Below are positions 42,501 through 53,200 of a stretch of 64,000 bases of DNA, piece after piece. This stretch comes from Globisporangium splendens (lineage: Eukaryota > Oomycota > Peronosporomycetes > Pythiales > Pythiaceae): positions 62,001 through 126,000 of the forward strand of contig VFIW01000093.1 in NCBI GenBank assembly GCA_006386115.1. Reading direction: 5' to 3'. The notes beneath the pieces are model-generated. The model was not told where the DNA came from. It did not search any database and was given only the letters and a program-made list of their open reading frames with translations. The first letter of the stretch is position 1, and every line of letters begins with the position of its first letter. A program made the position numbers and the translations under genes.

Positions 42501-44264
42501 CGCCAAGAGATCGCGCAGGGCATCCAGTCCAGCGCGCTGGTGCTCGCGATGCTCACGGAGGACTACCCGATGTCTCAATGGTGCATGAAGGAGCTCGCGT
42601 TTGCGAAAATGCAGAATGTGCCGGTGGTCGCGATCCAGTGCGAGGACATGGAGATCACGGAAGAGCTGCAAGTGTACCTGTGGACCCGCCAGATCGTCGA
42701 TTTCCGCCCAGCCGTGCTCAAAACGCACAACCACACTTTGGTCCATCACAGCACAATTTCAGCCTCGCCAACACCGTCCGAGGACGGCAACAACAACAAG
42801 CATGGCGGAGGCAAACGAGGCAGCCATGCGTCTGCGGCCAGTAGCGCTGGAGACGACCACCATGATGACACTTACGCTTCTGTGCACGCCGACAAGTTGG
42901 ACGGCACCGGAGTAATTATTGACGCAGATAGCGACGAAACTAGGGATACGTTTGCACACGAGTACGACGAGGACAAGTTTTGGAACTGCATGCGGCTGCT
43001 GCTCGATGGCATCCAAGACCAGATCGAGGAGCACCGCGTGCGCGTCGAGAAGCGTCAGACGCAGAACAAGATGCTTACGCGCAGCAAAGCGATCGTCAAC
43101 GACGACGACGAGCACGAAAGCGGACTCGAGTCGGATTCCGACAATGAAAACGCCGCGCGCCGGAGTCTCGGGGATAAGAATGGTGCTCCAGACTTTAAGT
43201 TTCTCACAGGTGACAACGACAACTTGGATCCGACTGGTCTTTCGACGCTGGCCATCGATCCTGGTTCTAGCTCGTCATCGTACGTGTTTATCGCGAACGG
43301 CGATTATCACAAATCATTTTGTCAGCGACTGAAGAACACGCTCGCGAAGCAGGGCATTCGGAGCGTCGTGGACCAGTCCGTGCCAGCGGTGCACCAGTTC
43401 GGCTACAGCTCCCGAGGTAATGGAAGAGCACGAAGCGCGACGCATAGTCGCCACTCAGCCAACCGTAGCTCTTCGTCGGCAAGGGAGACGGATGTCGTGA
43501 GTCTGTCGGTGCAAGCGCGTCAAATGGCAGCCAAGGACGCGATCCTGGGCTGTTCGGCCGTGCTCATCGTGATCTCGCCGCTGTCCGCTAAGTGCGACAT
43601 GCTCGCAGACCAATTGGCGTTTGCCGAAGACCGCGGCAAGGTGATCGTGCCGGTGCTCTTGTCGCTGCATTCCGTCGATCTCGCGAAGCGGTACACGTTC
43701 TCGAGGAGCGTTATCCACCACTTCAACACGTCCATTGGCTTTGAGCAGAGCGCCGAGACGCTGGTGACGTACCTGCGTGGTCAAGCCCAGGGCTTCGAGC
43801 GTCAGCGTCGCCGAAGACAGCGTCGACGCAACGCGACAGGCAATCCCGATGCGCCGAGCGAGGGAATGAATTCGCCAGCCTCGTCAACGCGGTCGTCGTT
43901 CGTGTCCTACGCCGCGAGCGGCTCACCTACATCTCCATCGGCCACAGCGAATGGAGAACTGCTTCCAGTGCTGTCCATTATCCCACCGTCGCAAGCGAGA
44001 CGACAGCCATCTCGCAGCACTGGAACCAGCAGCGGCCATGGGTGGAGCGCGTCACCCAACGTCGTGTCGCCTCAAGCCACTGGGGAAAATGACGACGCGC
44101 TTGTGTATCAACACGACCACCTGCACCAACAATTTGACGCGTCGCCATCGCGCCAAAGTGCCAGTGCTTCTGGACGAAATCCTCATCACAACTCTGGGGC
44201 AAGCGGCAGCCACGCGCGAGTCCACAGCAACAGCAGCACTCGCACGACCGAGTACCAAGACTGA
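39582..44264 (+). CDS. Membrane ankyrin-repeat protein with two TIR-like domains (copy 1)
   Basis: 1560 aa, uninterrupted frame. The order is: disordered acidic/Ser-rich N-terminus (1-150); four predicted membrane helices (about 200-221, 263-284, 329-354, 373-392; e.g. ALIVTVFILRLIIN, LELLVIFEIPYLIVTFVMMV); ankyrin block (about 443-926; TPLHVAVSMGNTDMALMLL, TPLHWAAMRGETGVMKVLL) with a disordered insertion near 790-850; TIR 1 (about 928-1045); linker; TIR-like domain 2 (about 1232-1400); disordered tail. TIR 1 has the strand DVMISY (D930), TTWID, and the WCMKEL motif (W1000, E1004), the position of the NADase glutamate in plant TIRs and SARM1. TIR 2 has YVFIANGDYHKSF and, at the aligned position, DQLAFAED with Q1344. 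Ankyrins and TIRs probably face the cytosol. Function unknown; a sensor/signalling enzyme is inferred. Paralogue at 50249-54994. Confidence 0.85.
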   Translation: MKRRPAESTPGTDDEDDDGVALNNELTLAIQDEHDDAANTEKPGQCDYYQVLTPTAAPLQSLTAYCPSTVDAAEPPPCDTTPSRRNSHAQTKFWVPSVSSPSHSFASHSHRDVSDGGSTHGSRHSTRSGCRSGHDDDGDENTPCRLRRPRKSKLPSSHYYVDAHGRLRVRPMWWLYMRLRRFLWVLLPWFKPDDSNTFVCSAMISNSALIVTVFILRLIINKSILSIFKVAQEDTISSGGGSGVVITHERSQCHEFSQQFLELFSYSLIGNVMLCLPAFNLSMCRLFRKTKKAKQQHASPALSLASTHNAAAASNIAVDDDEPQYEKTMLFTILELLVIFEIPYLIVTFVMMVYPNSDGLVSLTIHCYNDLSAGYFIAFLIAQIIGVFAYSLRWNQILIFHRMHEHFLYQRGCLPGRARFDYVESSFRSSLFASKASKLRHKIQKELYRAAKYGDVERVRDLLTDAIDVDGPEFATKWYGDASHHHYTWSMGQSLLFARCRRNPLHVAVVFDHVEVVEALLSNSHFDVHQLEKMELLKINISWVYAFLFEIVSFLRRSTFSVDKTRLVFGPVGLFKSTLLTPLHVAVSMGNTDMALMLLRYGADPNLPARASHRKYATPALFWAVNKECTRLLLDADANPLYVPGKGIFLTPFEVARVTGNVAVARQMEKYGADVALTPLHDAASKGLKDVVTFYLEHGADPNCLGEKVTGYFRRTPLHWAAMRGETGVMKVLLRYGAEVDAKDVFGRTPLIWACVLNRVKAVELLLVNGANCNLRDIQGDPLLCICAAGASTTLSSSTPASNNGNGNRSGNFNNDRCGDGGASGDREPSGGADDNHHGDFGHASLARSMDPHIFQLLKTYGVDLHAMRQCNGDTALHVALRKNNESAAILFVRAGISLTAVNYMGQRAMDCAMSSTLRYAIKKEAGHRDVMISYCHSHASLARKLRDALEKAHVTTWIDSMDPSGITGGSIWRQEIAQGIQSSALVLAMLTEDYPMSQWCMKELAFAKMQNVPVVAIQCEDMEITEELQVYLWTRQIVDFRPAVLKTHNHTLVHHSTISASPTPSEDGNNNKHGGGKRGSHASAASSAGDDHHDDTYASVHADKLDGTGVIIDADSDETRDTFAHEYDEDKFWNCMRLLLDGIQDQIEEHRVRVEKRQTQNKMLTRSKAIVNDDDEHESGLESDSDNENAARRSLGDKNGAPDFKFLTGDNDNLDPTGLSTLAIDPGSSSSSYVFIANGDYHKSFCQRLKNTLAKQGIRSVVDQSVPAVHQFGYSSRGNGRARSATHSRHSANRSSSSARETDVVSLSVQARQMAAKDAILGCSAVLIVISPLSAKCDMLADQLAFAEDRGKVIVPVLLSLHSVDLAKRYTFSRSVIHHFNTSIGFEQSAETLVTYLRGQAQGFERQRRRRQRRRNATGNPDAPSEGMNSPASSTRSSFVSYAASGSPTSPSATANGELLPVLSIIPPSQARRQPSRSTGTSSGHGWSASPNVVSPQATGENDDALVYQHDHLHQQFDASPSRQSASASGRNPHHNSGASGSHARVHSNSSTRTTEYQD

Positions 44265-44471
44265 GTTTATATATAAAAGAGAAGAAGGAAATAGGATCTC
44301 CATGCCTGAAGAATTAACTATGAATTGCTATAATAGATCATCATCAACCAGAATTCGTACCTGATACCACCTTAAAGCTTCACTTGATACCCAAGGCAAG
44401 AAGAAAACTGGTGCCAACCTGCCCAGCAGCAGCAACTTGACTTCTTTTTTTTGTTTTCCTTTGACTTTTGC
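44265..44471. other. Short spacer between convergent genes
   Basis: About 200 nt separate the stop codons of the ankyrin-TIR gene (+) and the SMNDC1-like gene (-). AT-rich, as expected for 3' ends. Confidence 0.4.
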
Positions 44472-45837
44472 TCAATGTAGCTGACCTGGACCGGGGATGT
44501 GGCTGGGTTTGAGCTTCTTCCGTGCGTCCTGGAACGCCGTCATGCCCTGGCCGCTGCCGACGACGCCGACGCGGCCGTCGACGGTCTCGGGCGACGCAAA
44601 GATGCTCGTGCCGCGCTTCGAGAGCACGCCGCTCGTGCCCTTCGCCTTCTTCTTTATCGCGTTGTGCTGAAACGATTTCCACGCGTTCTGCTTCATGTTG
44701 CGCTCGTTGTCGATCGTCTTGTGGCGGTTCAGGCTCTTGATCGCGCGCAGTCGCTTGCGCTTGCGCTCTTTCTCGGCTTCCGAGTCCGTCGGCAGGATCT
44801 GCAGGTTCTCCGGGATCTTGATCGGCTTCTCGATCGGCGCCACGAAAGGTTTTGCTGGCGCCTTTTTCGGAGACGACGACGATGAGGATGACGATGCTAC
44901 CCCTGTGCTACTGCTAAACACAGAGGAAGACGCTCCGACTGCAGCGGATGCCGTCGCGCTAGCAGCAACTGCAGTCAATGGTCGCAAATACTCATACGGG
45001 ACTTCCTCCGAGTTGCCGTAGCCGTCAAAGAGCACACGGAAACCGTATGGTGTCACCTCGGTCACTGAACACGTATAGAATTGGCTGTCGACGTAGTATT
45101 TGGCTTCGCATTGGAACCCGACGTCGATTGCTTCCTTGGCGGGCAATTGCCCTCCGTCTCCAGACGACGGCACCACTTCTCGCAGTGCCGATTCGCGCAC
45201 CTCGTCCTTGTTGCCAAAGCCCAAGTAGTGCACGTTGTACGTGTTGGCCGATGTGATTGATTCGATGTACGCCGGGTACCACACACCCTTGGACTGCGCT
45301 TCGCAAATCGTACCTGGTGAGAACTTCAAGTCTACAATAGCAGGACGCAGCCAGCAACACACATACCAGATCGCTATTAGCATACAAGTAGCTTTACTAC
45401 CCCCAAACGGACACAAATATGCAGCTTTCAAGCGTTAAAGTGACGTACCTGGAGAGCCCTCAAACATGTCGCTGGATTCCTTCGCAGATTCTAATGGTGG
45501 CTGCTGGGTCTTGAGCTGCTCCTCAGCGTTCGTGAGCTTCAAATCGATCTGAAGCATACAGAGGCATATACTTAGCAACGAATAGATTACAACGCACTAC
45601 GCGGCCGCACCAGTCATCCAGACGCATGGACGGACGTCTGTCTGAAAAGGAAGAACGCGCAGGTACCATTTCTTTCGTGAGCCGGATCACCTCGACGAGG
45701 TCCTGCGCGATGCCAAGGAACTCGTCGTTCTGCGGGTCGCTCTGCAGCAGCTCATGGATGCTCTCGAGCTGCTGCGTGAACGTCTCGAGGCGCGTCTGCA
45801 GCTCGTCGAGCCCCACGTCTGCCGCGCTGCTCGCCAT
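44472..45837 (-). CDS. SMNDC1/SPF30-like splicing factor with two Tudor domains
   Basis: Three exons: 45837-45667, 45548-45449 and 45331-44472; GT-AG, frame kept, 376 aa. The N-terminal helical region (LDELQTRLETFTQQLESI; AQDLVEVIRLTKEM) and the C-terminus (SIFASPETVDGRVGV then MTAFQDARKKLK) match human SMNDC1 (SIFASPESVTGKVGV...MTQYQD). SMNDC1 binds dimethyl-arginine on Sm proteins through its Tudor domain and is needed for spliceosome assembly. Here there are two Tudor-like units, about 91-142 (GVWYPAYIESITSANTYNVH, YLGFGNKDEV) and 155-205 (QFYTCSVTEVTPYGFRVLFD, GYGNSEEV), where the human protein has one. A Ser/Ala-rich linker and a Lys/Arg-rich helix lie between Tudor 2 and the C-terminal motif. 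Confidence 0.9.
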
Positions 45838-46505
45838 CCTTGCTGTTTTGGTTTTGGGACTTGGAGGGAGCAGCTTTTGAGGTTACGCTTGGTGTGTAAC
45901 CGGGTCGATAGTTACACACACAAGAAGTTGTGCAGTGTAACCCCCTGTCATTACATTCGAGGATATCGAAATCGTTTTTTGGGAACCAATCAGGCAGCCT
46001 AAATCGCAAAAAAGAGGGTATTATGTACCGTCTCTTGACACAACGTCCTTTCAATCTGTGTGTTGAACACCATGCATCTTGCTACTGGCAGTGTCTGCTT
46101 GGCAAAGTCACTTCGTGAAGTTCGTCTGCGTACTTAACAGCGCCATCATCATCATCAAACAAACACTGTCAATAGCGACGACTGTTCGTATCCGCGTGTA
46201 ACCCTCCAAACATACACGTCCTTAAAGCGAGGGAGCTCTTGGCAACCGGCTTGGCGATCACGACTCGCGGCTGTGGGGTGGTTTGTTACAGATAACACGC
46301 TCGCTGGCTCGGCGACAGGCAAGCGAAGCAGCAGCAAGCGCCATCCGCGCCCCCCGCGCGCTCTCTCTCTCTATCGCCTTCTCTCCATCGTCCTCCCCCC
46401 TGCGGCTTACATCCGCATCCAGCGTCCGCCGGATCCAGCTGCCGCGTTCAACCACAGGCGATCTTAGGTCGAGCAGCACGTGGAGTGGACGGACGCGTGG
46501 CAAAC
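45838..46505. promoter_or_regulatory. Divergent promoter region
   Basis: About 670 nt between the SMNDC1-like start codon (-) and the glycosyltransferase-like start codon (+). A pyrimidine-rich tract (about 46360-46400) precedes the latter. No core promoter motif was confidently identified. Confidence 0.4.
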
Positions 46506-48800
46506 ATGAGCAAGCAGGTGCACGGCGCCACCACCGCAGTTGACGTGATGAACGCGCCAATGACAGCAAGTATGGACGGTTGGCAGCTTGGCACCAGCAA
46601 GCGAAGCGTAAGTGGACGACTGCGCTCGCTGGACGTGCAGCCGTTCGCGTCGATGCGCATCCACCACGTGCAACTCACGCGCTCGACTTCGACTGTGGCG
46701 ACCAAGCGGCAACCAGCGCGAAGCAACAAGACGCGTCATGCGCAACAATCGTCTGCGACGACAGCGTCGTCGTCACTGGCGACGCGCTTGCAGTTGCTCT
46801 GGAAACTCAACTCGTGGTTCATCCTCGCCGTGAGTCTGCTGTTTTGCATCGCGCGCGCGTCCGCAGCCTCGAGTCGTACTCTCAGCGACAATGCCAATGT
46901 CGGCAATCGCAACACTGGCATGGAAGCAAATGGCAACGGCGCGCCTCTATTCCCGGCGAACAGCGACTGGTACATCGTGCTCGTGAGTATCCCTGTGATG
47001 GACAAAGTGCTCCCGCTCAAGCACCTCGCCGAAGAACTGCTCTATCGAGGGTATCGTGTCGGATTTGCGTTGCCAGAGGTGCGTTTGTATATGCGTCAAA
47101 GCTAAACAATGCTTGCTTTATCTTAACTGTGTCGTGTGTGCTGCTGCTTTTTCTTAAACACTGTTTGCAGAATTGCCGTCAGTGGGTGAGTGACATTGAG
47201 CACTTGGAATTCATCTCGCTCGGCAATATCGTGGGCAAAGGTCGCGGCAATTACTTGGAGCTCGACGAGCTCTCCAAGATCGGCGTCTACGAGAGCTACG
47301 CGGCCACATTGCGCTACTATGCGTCGTTTCAGCGTCCGATGTTTGGCGCGCTGCTCGAAAACCTTGAGGACGATCGCCCGAACCTTGTCGTCGTCGATCG
47401 GTACACGTTTGCAGGTCTCGACGCGTGCCATGCGCTCCAGATCCCGTACGTCGTCAACGATCCGCACATGCTCCTCGACATGGACACACCGCCAGCGTAT
47501 ATCCCCGCGCCATTCTCCAACATTTCCATGCACGTAAGACTGAGACTGTTGATTGTTGCGCATTCTTGGTGGTTGTTTTCCACTTTAACCTGGTTTGTGC
47601 ATGCCTTGTTTGACACCAATCCAGACGACAAGTATGTGGGAGCGGTGCGTGAACAGCTACTACCGTCTGCGGTTCCGATTGGTGATGGTGCAGGTGTACA
47701 AGGAGATCAACCAGGTGCGTCGCGAGCACGGCCTGCCGCAGATCGAGAGCAAGCATCAGATCCATGGCCAGCAGCTCGTGCTCGTCAACTCGGCGTTCGG
47801 ACTCGACCATGCGCGTCCGATCGCACCGCAATTCCAGATGCTCGGTGTGCTCCGATCGCGCAAGTTGCAGGACAGCGACGCGCACTTGCCTCTCGAGTAC
47901 CTCTCGTGGTTGGCGCTCGATGCCACTGCAAAGCCCATTGTGTTTGTCAGTTTCCAGACCGATATCCCGCTCTCGCCGGACTTTGTCGCCACGCTGGTAC
48001 GTCCATTTGTCGCCATCATAAGCACTATTGATAGAAGCAGTGCGCATACTTATGCAACAGTTTTGCTGTTCCATTAGATTGACGGCTTGGAGCGAGTCGA
48101 CGCGCGTTTGGTGTGGAAGATCAGTCTGCAGGAGCAATCAGCGTTTGATCTCAAGTCGCGGTCGCGGTCGTCGCTGTTTTTCATCAGCGACACTGTCGAC
48201 GAAGCGATGGTGCTGACACACTCGCCGATCTCGGTGCTGATCACCGCGGGCGACTACCAATCCATCCAAGAAGCTCTCGTGAACGGCATTCCGGTGCTGG
48301 GCATCCCATTTTCCGCCGAGCAGCTCGAGGGCGTGAACGCAGTCGTGCGTGCCGGTGCCGGCATGCTGCTGGACGCGCACTCGTTCACAGAACGCAACGT
48401 GCAGTTCGCGGTCGAGCGCCTGCTCTATGAGCGCGACTTCCGGGTGTGCGCAGCGTACGTCGGTGAGCTCATCCGCGCCGGCGGCGGCGTCGCGCGTGCA
48501 GCGGACCACGTGCTCTCGGTCGTGGAGTTCGGCGCGCACTTCTTGCTGCCCGTCAAGAACACGCAGCCGCTGCTCAAGACGTACCTCGTGGACGTGTACC
48601 TCATCTACGGCGCGATCCTGTGCGGCGCGGCCGTGATCCTTCGCACGTTCGTGTCGATCCTGTGCGCCGTCTTCCAGGCGCCGCCGCCGTCTCCGCTGCC
48701 GTCGCCCGTGGCGCCAGGCACAGCGGCGGCATCGGCTGCCTCAGCGACGGCGAATGGCGCGTCGAACGGCACAAGAGGCAAAATGGACAAGATTGCGTAA
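46506..48800 (+). CDS. UDP-glycosyltransferase-like membrane protein (GT1 fold)
   Basis: Four exons: 46506-47078, 47171-47533, 47625-47996 and 48078-48800; GT-AG joins, all phase 0, 676 aa. The topology resembles animal UGTs: a hydrophobic signal/anchor (SWFILAVSLLFCIARAS, about 101-120), a catalytic-type body and a C-terminal membrane helix (about 605-635, YLIYGAILCGAAVILRTFVS) with a short tail. The N-terminal Rossmann start reads LPLKHLAEELLYRGYRVGFA. The donor-binding region reads ITAGDYQSIQEALVNGIP, then VLGIPFSAEQLEGVNAV. Glu-Ala-Leu, the prolines and the terminal EQ are kept, but the histidine of HGG/HCGW is replaced by alanine (A493), and the N-terminal G-H-x-x-P motif with the catalytic histidine is not evident. 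It may be non-catalytic or have an altered mechanism. The N-terminal 100 residues are an unusual Ser/Thr/Arg-rich extension. Confidence 0.8.
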
Positions 48801-50248
48801 GGAGCTGCACTGTACTGAACGCGGTAAATTACCGCTTGCAGACCGAAGAGAACGCAAAATAAACATGTTATTTTGCAGCGACAAATAACTTTCGAAGCGG
48901 TAACTTACGATCCAGCAAGCGGTAATTTTCTGACACACCAAATTGTTGATGGTGCAGCAAAAAAGAGACGTCCGAAAAGATAAAAAAGCGCAAGATAGCT
49001 GATGGATGCTCTACAACTTTATAATTCGATATCTGCGCAGATGTCATGGACACCATTGGATCAAATCTCTTGTTTTAGTGAAATGCAGTATTGCATAGCT
49101 TTATCCCCTGCTATTTTCGTATTATGGGTTCACTCCACGGTGTGTGTGGTACCACTATTTTTCGCAGCGGGTGGGTGTACTTTGACTGGTTTTCTTTTCG
49201 ATTAAAAGGCAAACACGAGTGCGTGTTGGCACACCACTCGATCTGCTGCCACCTGTGCACTGGGGTCTCCCCTGTGAGAGGAGTCAACGCTGTTGCCTGT
49301 GAATTCTCATGCCCACAGCAGCTGTATGAGCTGCAGAAATGAGTCTCCATTGCGTCTCAGAGTGCTTGTCAAAAGCCATGAGTTTGAGCAACTCAGTCTC
49401 ATCCGCCTGCATTTTCACCCATTTGTAGTTTATACAGTAGCAAACGGCTTCCAAGATGCCAGCTGAGTGCAGCGAGGAGCACTTTCCCCGTGTCCACCTC
49501 TGGTCGCTCTTCCCCCGCACACTCATCCCTTTCAAATGCAACGAGAGCGAGTGGCAATGCGGATTTAGTGTACCAACACGAGTTGAAACATTTTCTTTTT
49601 CACAGAACACCAGATCGGCTGCGTACAAAATAGTATCCCGTTGTGAACCCGCTTTCGGATAGGGTGCGTACTTAAGTGTCTTTCGTACTGTACGCGAGTC
49701 AGTATGTAATTTACCACCCAGCCTTCGATCCTCATTAGCAAATCTGATTGGCTAAATATAGCGATCAGAGTGATGTCCAGACATGTGAGTGCGCATTAGA
49801 GAACGACGGACGACAACAGCAGCAGAAGAAGCGGAGGCGCGCGCACGGGGTCTTCGGTCCTTCGTACAGTGCACAAGAGAGAGGATTCCGTAAAGGAAAG
49901 TGCGAGAGGAGGGAGAAAGAGACCGCGTCCTGTGCTCACACACGCGGCGCTTACATCCAACGGAGGCGCGTGGTGGGAGCTTCGAGTTATCCCCCGCTGT
50001 TCTCCATTCGGTCACGCGCGCTGTGCTTTGGTGGCGTCAAGGAGAGCGCGGAGAGAAAGAGAGGGAGGGAAAGAAAGGAGAGAAGGTGGTCATCGAGATC
50101 CAGGTCGAGCACAGATTCTACGCGACACCAGGTGCATTTGTCATCAAGGACAGCGCGAGAGTGAGGAAGAAGGAAAGCGCTGGTGAGCCATTTGAGCCGT
50201 ACTAGTGTTGTATCTATAACAGACGCGCTTCGTCTTTATTCGACAGCG
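48801..50248. other. Intergenic between two plus-strand genes
   Basis: Contains a small inverted repeat just after the glycosyltransferase-like gene and a purine-rich leader (49850-50180) before the second ankyrin-TIR gene. No gene was recognised. Confidence 0.45.
48826..48928. repeat. 14-bp inverted repeat, MITE-like or 3' hairpin
   Basis: AAATTACCGCTTGC at 48826-48839 is exactly reverse-complemented at 48915-48928. A further GCGGTAA copy at 48821 makes a near-palindrome with the left arm, and another GCGGTAAC lies near 48897. The element is about 100 nt and begins 26 nt after the stop codon at 48800. Confidence 0.6.
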
Positions 50249-53200
50249 ATGAGTGACGCGAATAGCAATACTACGGCGACACACGCGAATTACACCAAGA
50301 TGAAGACGCCGCCGCCCGCTGTCGCCAAGCCCCACGAGCTGATGAAGCAGGAGACGTTCAACAGCGACGTCGAGTCGCGTGCGTCGCTGCTCTCGCCGCA
50401 CTCGTCCACGGGCACGACCACGGCTCACGAGGTGAATCTGACTGAAGACTACGAGTATGAGCTCCAGCCGATGCCATCGCGACGACCGGGCGCCGTCGCT
50501 GCCGCACAACAACAACAGCACACGCCGACCAACTATCTAGAATACAGAGGCAGCCATGCTACGCAGCGAACCGATGCCAGTGGAGGGTACAGCGCGACGG
50601 CAGCGAGTTACATGGAGGAGACTCTGCGCGGGATGCGCAGGAGCCAAGTGCAGCCCGAGAACACCACAGTGCAGTTCAGCTCGCTCGTGGAGAGTAACCA
50701 GCAGCGGGAGTTGCCCAAGAAATACCTGAACGGCAAGTACAAACTCAACTCGTACTTTGCGATCCGACTGGTGCGCATCCTCGAGGTGCTCGTCGTCATC
50801 GACATCATCGGGCTCGTGTTCTACTACGGCTACAAGCGCCACCATAGGTTCGACCAAGGACGACTGTACGTGCACTCGCCGATCGCGACGGTGTTTAAGA
50901 AAGAAATTTCGTGTGAGCCGACGGTGGCGCTCGCGGCGCTGATGTATCATCTGTTCCCGGCGTCAATCGTGCTCGCGTTGCCGGCGTCCGGACTACGTAT
51001 CTTTGAGCCATTCAAGCGCGAGGAACGGATCGACAATGCCGGACGGCTGCAAAAGGTGAAGCGCACGTTCTTTCTGCAATTCTGTGAGGTGACGGGCGTG
51101 ATCGTGTTCCTGTACGCAGGTGCCATCGCGCTCGTGTTTGTGTTTTTCCTCATGACGGGTCGACTGTTCAAGAATTGTCGGTCGCATACAGCCGCGCACA
51201 TTTTCGGCGTCGGCGCGATCGTCGTGTACTGGATCACGTTTCTGCAGATCCGGTACTTTGCGCGCTTCCGCGAGCATCTCAAGATGCAGCTCGGCGCGTT
51301 CAAGGAATCCGACCAAACGGGCGACGTCAAGGCGCACATGCTGCGGTCCAAGATGCGCCGCCGCAAGGAGCAGCAACTGCGACAGCATCTCAAAGCCGGT
51401 ACCGACGGCACCAGCGAGGCAACAGCACCGCCACCTCCGAAGCGGTCGATCATTGTCGCGGACATTCAGAAGCGTCTGTTTCGTGGTGCCCAATTGGGCG
51501 ACTTGAAGCTTCTTCGACGATCGTTGAGAATCGCGAAAGCCACGCTCGGTAATGACTTTGCGAAGGAGCTATACCCGGATGCGACGATCGTGATGTGGCT
51601 CTTTGGATCTGCGAAGAAGAACCCCATGCATATCGCCGCGTACCAGGGCAACATTGCTGCCATGGAGCTACTGTATGGCGCCAAGTTCAGCGTGAACTCG
51701 TACGACAAAGTGTCTCGTGTGCGGTTCTCAACGGGCGATATGTTTTGGTATTTAGCAAGCTATTTTATTCGGAAACCCGTCATGTCGGCGGAAGAGACCT
51801 ATTCATCAATTTTCAAGACGACACTCGTGACACCGTTGCATTGTGCTGTCTCGACGGGTCGTGTCGACGCCGTGCGATGGTTACTTCAGCACGGCGCAGA
51901 TGTGAATTTGTGCTCCAAGTCTACGTATCGGTACGAAAGCCGTCTCCCGCCAATCTTCCTGGCCGACCATCCTGATATCGTGCGAGAGCTGCTGATTGCC
52001 GGTGCCAACCATCTCGCGATCCCCGATCCCGGTCACATGAATACGATCACGGTGTTGCAGTTGGCGTACCTGCGCCACAATTATGCCGTCGCCCAAGTGC
52101 TTGAAGACTGGGGTGGCGACATCGCATTGACCCCGCTGCACACTGTTGCTGCAATGAACGATACGAATAAGATGCGCTATTTCCTGCGAAAGAAAGTGGA
52201 CCCAGACTGCCTCGGAGAGCTTGGGTACATTGGTTTGAACAAACGTACGCCACTTCACTGGGCTGCTGTGAATGGAGCAGTTGACGCAGTGGAGCTACTG
52301 CTGGAGTCCCAGGCCAACGCGAATGCTCAGGATGCACGTGGACGAACACCACTGCACTGGGCAGCGCGTGTGAATCGTCTCGACATTGTTCGCGTGCTGC
52401 TAGCGCACGGTGCCGACCCCAATATTAGAGACGACAGCGACATGACTCCAATTTTGTGCGCTGCGTGTGCAGGTGGGACGACAGCGGAGATGTTCAAGGC
52501 GATGACAGACCGCGGCGGAGATATCAATTATCAACTGCGTGCGACGGGAGACACCGCGCTTCACATTGCTGTCAAGCTGGATGATCAACAGACGGCGCTC
52601 GCTATCCTCAGTCTTGGCGGTGACATCATGCGCACGAACAATGATGGCTTCCGTCCGATCGATTGCACGACCTCGACGCGACTTCAGTTTGAGATCAAGC
52701 GCGCAGCTGGAACCCGCGATGTCATGATCAGCTACACGCATTCCCATCAGGAGTTTGCGTTGAAACTTCGCAAGAGTTTGGAGGAATCGAACGTGACGAC
52801 GTGGCTGGATCTGATGGATCCAAGTGGCATTGGTGGCGGCGCTGTGTGGAGAGAAGAGATCGCGCGCGGGATCACGAATGCGGCTGTCGTGCTGTGTGTG
52901 CTCACCGATGACTATTCGCAGTCCGAGTGGTGCTTGAAGGAACTAGCTCTTGCAAAGCAGGTCGGCACGCCGATTCTCGCGATTTCCACAGAGAATGCAA
53001 AGATTTCCGAGGAATTGCAAGTGTACTTGTACACGCGACAGATCATCCCGTTCGAGCCTGCGATCACGTCCATCGAGAAAGTGAATGAGAAACATATTCA
53101 GTACACGTACGAAGAAGAAGCGTACAAGAAACAGGTGCGGATCCTCTTGGACGGCTTGCGTGACGAAATCGAGAAGCGGAAAGAAGACAACATCCGGAAG

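Noticed and set aside
41634..42749. 371-codon minus-strand frame
   Set aside because: Antisense to the ankyrin and TIR 1 coding region.
46580..48031. 483-codon frame read as one gene
   Set aside because: It joins an out-of-frame stretch of exon 1, an intron, the true exon 2 and out-of-frame exon 3 sequence. The four-exon glycosyltransferase-like model explains the region better.
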